Positions 59,415 to 64,000 of a stretch of 64,000 nt of DNA are shown here, piece by piece. The DNA is taken from assembly GCF_000192575.1 (NCBI RefSeq), contig NZ_GL876935.1, forward strand, positions 150,894-214,893. Reading direction: 5' to 3'. Each line of letters begins with the position of its first letter. Positions within the stretch are counted from its first letter, which is position 1. This DNA is from Novosphingobium nitrogenifigens DSM 19370 (GTDB lineage: Bacteria; Pseudomonadota; Alphaproteobacteria; Sphingomonadales; Sphingomonadaceae). The translations under genes were made by a program, and so were the position numbers. A model generated the notes under the pieces. It made no database searches and was not told the origin of the DNA. It worked only from the letters and a program-made list of their open reading frames with translations.

Positions 59415-61196
59415 TCAGGATTTCGCGGGTTCGACCACGCGGATCGAAAGCTCGCGAAGCTGCTTGAGGCTGACAGGTGCAGGTGCGCCCATCAACAGGT
59501 CCTCGGCTCGCTGGTTCATCGGGAACAGCGAGATTTCGCGCAGGTTCTGCGCTCCGCAGAGCAGCATGACGATGCGGTCAACGCCCGCAGCCATCCCGCC
59601 GTGCGGCGGCGCCCCGTACTGGAACGCACGATAGAGGCCGCCGAAGCGTTCCTCGACGTCCGCCTTGGTCAGGCCGACGATCTCGAACGCGCGGACCATG
59701 GTTTCCGGGCTCTGGTTACGGATCGAGCCCGAGGCGATTTCATAGCCGTTGCAGACAAGGTCGTACTGGAACGCCTTGATCGTCAGCGGATCGGCATTGT
59801 TGAGCGCGTCGATCCCGCCCTGCGGCATCGAGAACGGATTGTGGCTGAATTCCACCTTCTTCTCGTCTTCGTCCCATTCGTAGAACGGGAAATCGACGAT
59901 CCAGCACAGGCGGAACGCGCCCTGCTCGATCAGGCCGAGCTGTTCGCCGACGCGATTGCGGGCAACGCCTGCCAGCTTGGCGGCCTGATCGACCTTGCCC
60001 GCGGCAAAGAACAGCCCATCGTCCGCACCCAGGCCGAGTTCGGCATAGATCTTCTCCATGCCTTCGACGCCGTGGTTCTTGGCGATCGGACCGCCGAATT
60101 CACCGCCCTTGCGCGTGACGTAGCCCAGCCCGGCGTAGCCTTCGGCGCGGGCCCACTCGTTCATCTCGTCGAAGAACTTGCGGCTCTTGTCCGCCGTGCC
60201 GGGCGCAGGGATGGCGCGCACGACACCGCCGCCACCGACGATCTTTTCGAAAAGGCCAAAACCCGACTGGGTAAAGTGCGCCGAAACGTCGGTGATGATG
60301 AGCGGGTTGCGCAAGTCCGGCTTGTCCGAGCCGTACTTGAGCATGGCTTCGTCATAGGGAATGCGCGGGAAGCTGCCGATCGGCGTGACCGCCTGGCCTT
60401 CGGCGAAATCCTCGAAAATGCTGCCGATCACCGGCTCCATCGTTTCCCAGATTTCCTCCTGGGTAACGAAGCTCATTTCAAGGTCGAGCTGGTAGAATTC
60501 GCCCGGCAGGCGGTCTGCGCGGGGATCTTCGTCGCGGAAGCAGGGCGCGATCTGGAAATAGCGGTCGAAACCGGCCACCATCAAGAGCTGCTTGTACTGC
60601 TGCGGCGCCTGCGGCAGCGCATAGAACTTGCCACCGTGGATACGGCTGGGCACGAGGAAGTCGCGCGCACCTTCCGGGCTCGACGCGGTCAGGATCGGCG
60701 TCGAATATTCGGTGAAGCCGACGCCTTCCATCTTGCGGCGCATGGCCGAGATGATCTTCGTGCGCTTGACGATGTTGGCGTGCAGCGTTTCGCGGCGCAG
60801 GTCGAGGAAGCGATAGCGAAGACGGATGTCCTCGGGATATTCCTGCTCCCCGGCGACCGGCAGCGGCAGTTCCTCGGCCGCGGCAAGCACGGTCGCTCCG
60901 CGCGCATAGACTTCGATCGCGCCGGTCGAGAGGTTGGCGTTGACGGTCGCGTCCGCGCGCGCCTTCACATTGCCCTCGATCGTCACCACGCTTTCGACGC
61001 GCAGCGATTCGAGCAGCGCGAGCGCCGGGCTGTCGGTGTCCGCAACGATCTGGGTGATGCCATAGTGGTCACGCAAGTCGACGAACAGCACGCCGCCGTG
61101 GTCGCGCTTGCGATGGACCCAGCCGGACAGCCGGACGTTCTGGCCGACATGCTCGCGCGACAGGGCACCGCAAGTGTGGGAACGATAAGGATGCAT
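59415..61196 (-). CDS. aspS: Aspartyl-tRNA synthetase
   Basis: 593 residues from ATG 61196; the frame stays open far upstream across rnd and oxyR, but that is antisense shadow. Anticodon-binding OB domain (VRLSGWVHRKRDHGGVLFVDLRDH), class II motifs (motif 1 around FTEYSTPILTASSPEGARDF, motif 2 FQIAPCFRDEDPRADRLPGE, motif 3 GGMAAGVDRIVMLLCG) and a GAD insert domain between, typical of bacterial AspRS. GGAAAG precedes the start. Divergent from rnd, an arrangement common in sphingomonads. Confidence 0.97.
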   Translation of the reverse strand: MHPYRSHTCGALSREHVGQNVRLSGWVHRKRDHGGVLFVDLRDHYGITQIVADTDSPALALLESLRVESVVTIEGNVKARADATVNANLSTGAIEVYARGATVLAAAEELPLPVAGEQEYPEDIRLRYRFLDLRRETLHANIVKRTKIISAMRRKMEGVGFTEYSTPILTASSPEGARDFLVPSRIHGGKFYALPQAPQQYKQLLMVAGFDRYFQIAPCFRDEDPRADRLPGEFYQLDLEMSFVTQEEIWETMEPVIGSIFEDFAEGQAVTPIGSFPRIPYDEAMLKYGSDKPDLRNPLIITDVSAHFTQSGFGLFEKIVGGGGVVRAIPAPGTADKSRKFFDEMNEWARAEGYAGLGYVTRKGGEFGGPIAKNHGVEGMEKIYAELGLGADDGLFFAAGKVDQAAKLAGVARNRVGEQLGLIEQGAFRLCWIVDFPFYEWDEDEKKVEFSHNPFSMPQGGIDALNNADPLTIKAFQYDLVCNGYEIASGSIRNQSPETMVRAFEIVGLTKADVEERFGGLYRAFQYGAPPHGGMAAGVDRIVMLLCGAQNLREISLFPMNQRAEDLLMGAPAPVSLKQLRELSIRVVEPAKS

Positions 61197-61364
61197 CGAG
61201 GGTCTTTCCAAAGAGGCTGCATTAAGGCAGGGGTTTGATTGCGGCCAAGAGGCGATGGCCGTCATTTTGTCAAGCCGCCGCCCCCGGACGGGGGTAACCC
61301 AAGCGTCATTTGCACCGTGCCCTTTCCGGGGCGGCGAGGCGAGGACCAACAAGAAAAAAGACCG

Positions 61365-62702
61365 ATGAAGATCCATCCGCTGATCACCACGACCGACGCA
61401 CTTGCCGACATCTGCGCCCGTCTTGCCAAGGCCGAATTCGTCACCGTCGATACCGAATTCATGCGCGAGAACACCTATTGGCCCGAACTGTGCCTGGTGC
61501 AGATCGCCGACGACAAGGAAGCGGCCGCCATCGACCCGATGGCTCCGGGCATCGACCTGTCCCCGCTGCTCGACCTTCTCGTCGACAATGAAGATGTCCT
61601 CAAAGTCTTTCATGCCGGTGGGCAGGATGTGGAAATCATCTACAACCTGACCGGGCGGACCCCACATCCGATCTTCGACACCCAGATCGCGATGATGGCC
61701 GTCAGCCAGTCCGAGCAGATCGGCTATTCCAATCTCGTCGAAAGCTGGCTTGGCTTCTCGATCGACAAGGGCGCGCGCTTCACCGACTGGTCGCGCCGCC
61801 CGCTGACCGAGCGCCAGATCGAATACGCGATCGGCGACGTCACTCACCTGTCGAAGATCTTTCCCCGCATTCTCAAGCGCCTGATCAAGACCGGGCGCGG
61901 CGAATGGCTCGACATCGAGATGGAAAAGCTCGCCGACCCGGAAAACTATCGCAGCGATCCGCAGTCGGTCTGGCAGAAGATCCGCCCGCCCAGCCGCAAC
62001 GCCGCCGTGCTCGGCCGCCTCAAGGCTCTTGCCGCATGGCGCGAGATCGAGGCGATGGACAAGAACATCCCGCGCGGCCGCATCATGCGCGACGAAACGC
62101 TTGCCGACCTCGCCAGCCACCCGCCACGCGAACAGGCCGATCTGGCCAAGGTGCGCGGCCTGTCCTCGGGCTGGCGCGATAACGAGATCGGTCGACGGCT
62201 GATGCAGTGCATCGCCGATGCCAAGCCGCTGACCGATGCCGAAATGCCCCCGCGCGCGCCGCGTGGAGCCCCGCTCGGCAAGGAAGGCGCGCTCGTTGCC
62301 GACCTGCTCAAGCTCCTGCTCAAGATCCGCAGCCGCGAAATCGACATTGCCGCCCGCCTGCTTGCCCGCAGCGACGATCTCGAAGCGCTCGCCGCCGGTC
62401 AGCGCAAGGGCCTGCCGATTCTCGAAAGCTGGCGCTATGAACAGTTCGGCCGCGATGCCCTCGACCTTGTCGAAGGCAAGCTTGCCTTCGCAGTCGTCGG
62501 CGGAAAGCTGAAAATGGCGCACATCGACGACATCGGCAACAGTGCCCATGTCGATCCCGAGGTCGAGCAAGTCACCCCTGAGCCGATCGAGGGTGAAGAC
62601 AGCCTTCCCGGTGAAAGCGAGCCTGATGCTGCCGAACCGGGCGAGCCCGCGGAAGAGCGGGTCGAAGCACTCGCTCCACCTGCGACAACCGATGGCGACT
62701 GA
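61365..62702 (+). CDS. rnd: Ribonuclease D with acidic C-terminal tail
   Basis: 445 residues, longer than E. coli RNase D (about 375). DEDDy exonuclease motifs: VTVDTEFMRENTYWP (Exo I), VFHAGGQDVEIIY (Exo II) and IEYAIGDVTHLSKI (Exo III with Tyr). An HRDC domain follows near residue 220 (LKALAAWREIEAMDKNIPRG). The last 55 residues are rich in Glu, Asp and Pro, with no domain similarity recognised. It trims 3' ends of tRNA precursors and other RNAs. The oxyR gene starts ten bases after its stop. Confidence 0.95.
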   Translation: MKIHPLITTTDALADICARLAKAEFVTVDTEFMRENTYWPELCLVQIADDKEAAAIDPMAPGIDLSPLLDLLVDNEDVLKVFHAGGQDVEIIYNLTGRTPHPIFDTQIAMMAVSQSEQIGYSNLVESWLGFSIDKGARFTDWSRRPLTERQIEYAIGDVTHLSKIFPRILKRLIKTGRGEWLDIEMEKLADPENYRSDPQSVWQKIRPPSRNAAVLGRLKALAAWREIEAMDKNIPRGRIMRDETLADLASHPPREQADLAKVRGLSSGWRDNEIGRRLMQCIADAKPLTDAEMPPRAPRGAPLGKEGALVADLLKLLLKIRSREIDIAARLLARSDDLEALAAGQRKGLPILESWRYEQFGRDALDLVEGKLAFAVVGGKLKMAHIDDIGNSAHVDPEVEQVTPEPIEGEDSLPGESEPDAAEPGEPAEERVEALAPPATTDGD

Positions 62703-62711
62703 GCCATCGCA

Positions 62712-63608
62712 ATGAGCACTTACCTGCCCACGCTCAAGCAGTTGCAATATCTTGTCGCACTGCATGAGCATGGCCATTTCGGACGCGCGGCCGACGCCTG
62801 CTTCGTCTCGCAATCGACGTTGTCGGCGGGCCTGCGCGAACTCGAAACCCTGCTCGGCGTCGTTCTTGTCGAACGGACGCGGCGGGTCGTGCGCTTCACC
62901 CCGCTCGGCAATCAGGTGGTGGCAAAAGCGCACCGCCTGCTGCGCGAGGCAGAGGAGCTGTCCGATCTCGTCCAGTCGCACGGACTGCCGCTGGCGGGGG
63001 AATTGCGGATGAGTGTGATCCCGACGATCGCACCATTCCTCCTGCCCCGGATCCTGCCGCGCCTGCGCGCCGAACGGCCGCAATTGAAGCTGTTCCTGCG
63101 CGAAGAGCCGAGCGGGGCTGCAATCGAATCGCTCCATCACGGGCGTGCGGACTGCGTGCTGCTCGCCCTGCCCTTCGCCACCGGCGAGGTCGAGTGCGAG
63201 CACTTGTTCAACGATCCCCTGCTGGTCGCCTTTCCCCATGACGACCCGCGCGATCCGCCGCCGCTGGTCACGCCTGCCTCGATCGACGAGAATCGCCTGC
63301 TCCTGCTCGAAGACGGCCACTGCCTCAAGGATCATGCCCTGGCAGCGTGCAACCGGCCCGAACTGCGGGCCAGTGCCACAATGATCGGCACATCGCTCCA
63401 TACCCTCGTCCAGATGGTCGACAACGGCCTTGGCCTGACCATGTTGCCCGAAATGGCGATCACGGCGGGCATTCTGGCCAACACCCGGATCGTCGCACGC
63501 GCCTTGCAGAGCGAACACGCCTATCGCGAGATCGCGCTCGTCTGGCGCAAGAATTCGCCTCGTGGCGAGGAATTCCGCCTTCTGGCCGAGGAACTGCGCG
63601 CAGGATGA
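62712..63608 (+). CDS. oxyR: LysR-family peroxide regulator OxyR
   Basis: 298 residues. LysR helix-turn-helix (LKQLQYLVALHEHGHFGRAADACFVSQSTLSAGL), then the co-inducer domain with Cys204 and Cys213 in LEDGHCLKDHALAACN. The nine-residue spacing and surrounding sequence match the redox pair Cys199/Cys208 of E. coli OxyR. It senses hydrogen peroxide and would activate antioxidant genes. It overlaps the next gene by four bases (ATGA) and follows rnd by nine, so it may be expressed within that unit. Confidence 0.94.
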   Translation: MSTYLPTLKQLQYLVALHEHGHFGRAADACFVSQSTLSAGLRELETLLGVVLVERTRRVVRFTPLGNQVVAKAHRLLREAEELSDLVQSHGLPLAGELRMSVIPTIAPFLLPRILPRLRAERPQLKLFLREEPSGAAIESLHHGRADCVLLALPFATGEVECEHLFNDPLLVAFPHDDPRDPPPLVTPASIDENRLLLLEDGHCLKDHALAACNRPELRASATMIGTSLHTLVQMVDNGLGLTMLPEMAITAGILANTRIVARALQSEHAYREIALVWRKNSPRGEEFRLLAEELRAG

Positions 63609-64000
63609 GCGAAGCCCTTTCCCCGATCGAGAGCGCGCCCAGTGCCCGTCCTCCGGCGGTTCCGCACAGCCTTGCCGAAGACATCTACGGCATCGTCACG
63701 GGCTGCATCCTTCTCGCACTGGGCATCGCCCTGCTCCATGCCGCGCGCCTGACGACGGGTGGTGTGGCGGGTATTGCGCTGATGCTCTCCTATTTCCTGC
63801 CGGTGGCGCCCGGGCCGCTGTTCACGGCGATCAACTTGCCGATTTTCCTCGCTTTCTGGCGCATGCTCGGCACGCCCTATACCGTGCGCACGACGATCGC
63901 GACACTGCTGGTCATGGGACTGGTCGGGGTGGTTGAACAGGGGCTGGTGGTCGCGGCGATCAATCGTCCGCTTGCCGCCATCGTCGGCGGCACGGTCGTT
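63605..64000 (+). CDS. YitT-family membrane protein (3' end outside window)
   Basis: 132 residues are visible, with the end cut by the window. The start overlaps the oxyR stop (ATGA). A short cytoplasmic leader is followed by membrane segments (GIVTGCILLALGIALLHAARLTTGGVAGIALMLSYFLP, LFTAINLPIFLAFWRMLG, TIATLLVMGLVGVVEQGLV). The LTTGGVAGIALMLSY pattern is the YitT/DUF161 signature. Function unknown; coupling to oxyR may point to a role in the peroxide response, which is inference. Confidence 0.85.
   Translation, partial: MSEALSPIESAPSARPPAVPHSLAEDIYGIVTGCILLALGIALLHAARLTTGGVAGIALMLSYFLPVAPGPLFTAINLPIFLAFWRMLGTPYTVRTTIATLLVMGLVGVVEQGLVVAAINRPLAAIVGGTVV

Noticed and set aside
59415..63518. Very long minus-strand open frame extending aspS upstream across rnd and oxyR
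   Set aside because: The part beyond 61196 is antisense to two well-supported genes and has no family similarity; stop-free antisense frames are common at this GC content. aspS starts properly at 61196.

Overview
The window is GC-rich, densely coded chromosomal DNA that fits an alphaproteobacterium of the order Sphingomonadales, probably near Novosphingobium. The basis is the set of gene families (DUF4402 fimbrial subunits, a large TonB-dependent receptor beside local regulators, RNase D beside aspS, an OxyR/YitT pair, a purS/purQ pair, KirBac) and the codon use. The genus is an inference from family content; no 16S gene is present. There are no insertion sequences, prophage genes or CRISPR arrays. 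About 60 protein genes and one tRNA-Gln can be supported.

Layout. 1-2.7 kb: tail of AMP nucleosidase, a YbjN-like secreted protein, an alpha/beta hydrolase and a TauE/SafE exporter. 2.8-9.4 kb: a chaperone-usher fimbria operon with four DUF4402 subunits, a PapD-like chaperone and a large usher. 9.4-12.5 kb: a GtrB-type glycosyltransferase and a GtrA domain fused to a polytopic protein. 12.6-17.3 kb: a LacI regulator, a TonB-dependent receptor and an AraC regulator. 17.3-22 kb: a phosphatase, then a tight five-gene minus-strand operon (NTF2-like, GNAT, nitrilase-like, bile-acid-symporter-like, Tat-exported GDPD). 22-35.6 kb: wrbA, purC, then a block (CocE-like hydrolase, sterol-desaturase family, EF-hand, Ser/Thr/Gly-rich secreted protein, EnvZ/OmpR-like pair, M16 peptidase, amidase) before purS-purQ. 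35.6-44.4 kb: Kir channel, GGDEF-EAL protein, glmS, a PIN/RHH toxin-antitoxin pair, a DUF3291 protein, glmU and a Gph-like phosphatase. 44.5-52.4 kb: tRNA-Gln, succinate-semialdehyde dehydrogenase, dicarboxylate symporter, ohr/ohrR, amidohydrolase, aminotransferase and glutamine amidotransferase. 52.4-55.8 kb: a Slam-type outer-membrane translocator and a TbpB-like lipoprotein. 55.8-64 kb: 2H phosphoesterase, mltG, fabF, acpP, aspS, rnd, oxyR and a partial yitT.

How they fit together. Two surface systems stand out: the DUF4402 chaperone-usher operon, and the Slam plus TbpB-like lipoprotein cassette, which looks like a translocator beside its own substrate. Housekeeping parts cover purine synthesis (purC, purS, purQ; purL is not in the window), UDP-GlcNAc synthesis (glmS, glmU), type II fatty acid synthesis (acpP, fabF) and peroxide defence (ohr/ohrR, oxyR). 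Sequence-visible regulation includes strong intrinsic terminators after purC, wrbA and acpP, a perfect palindrome before the toxin-antitoxin pair, and three related dyads between ohr and ohrR.
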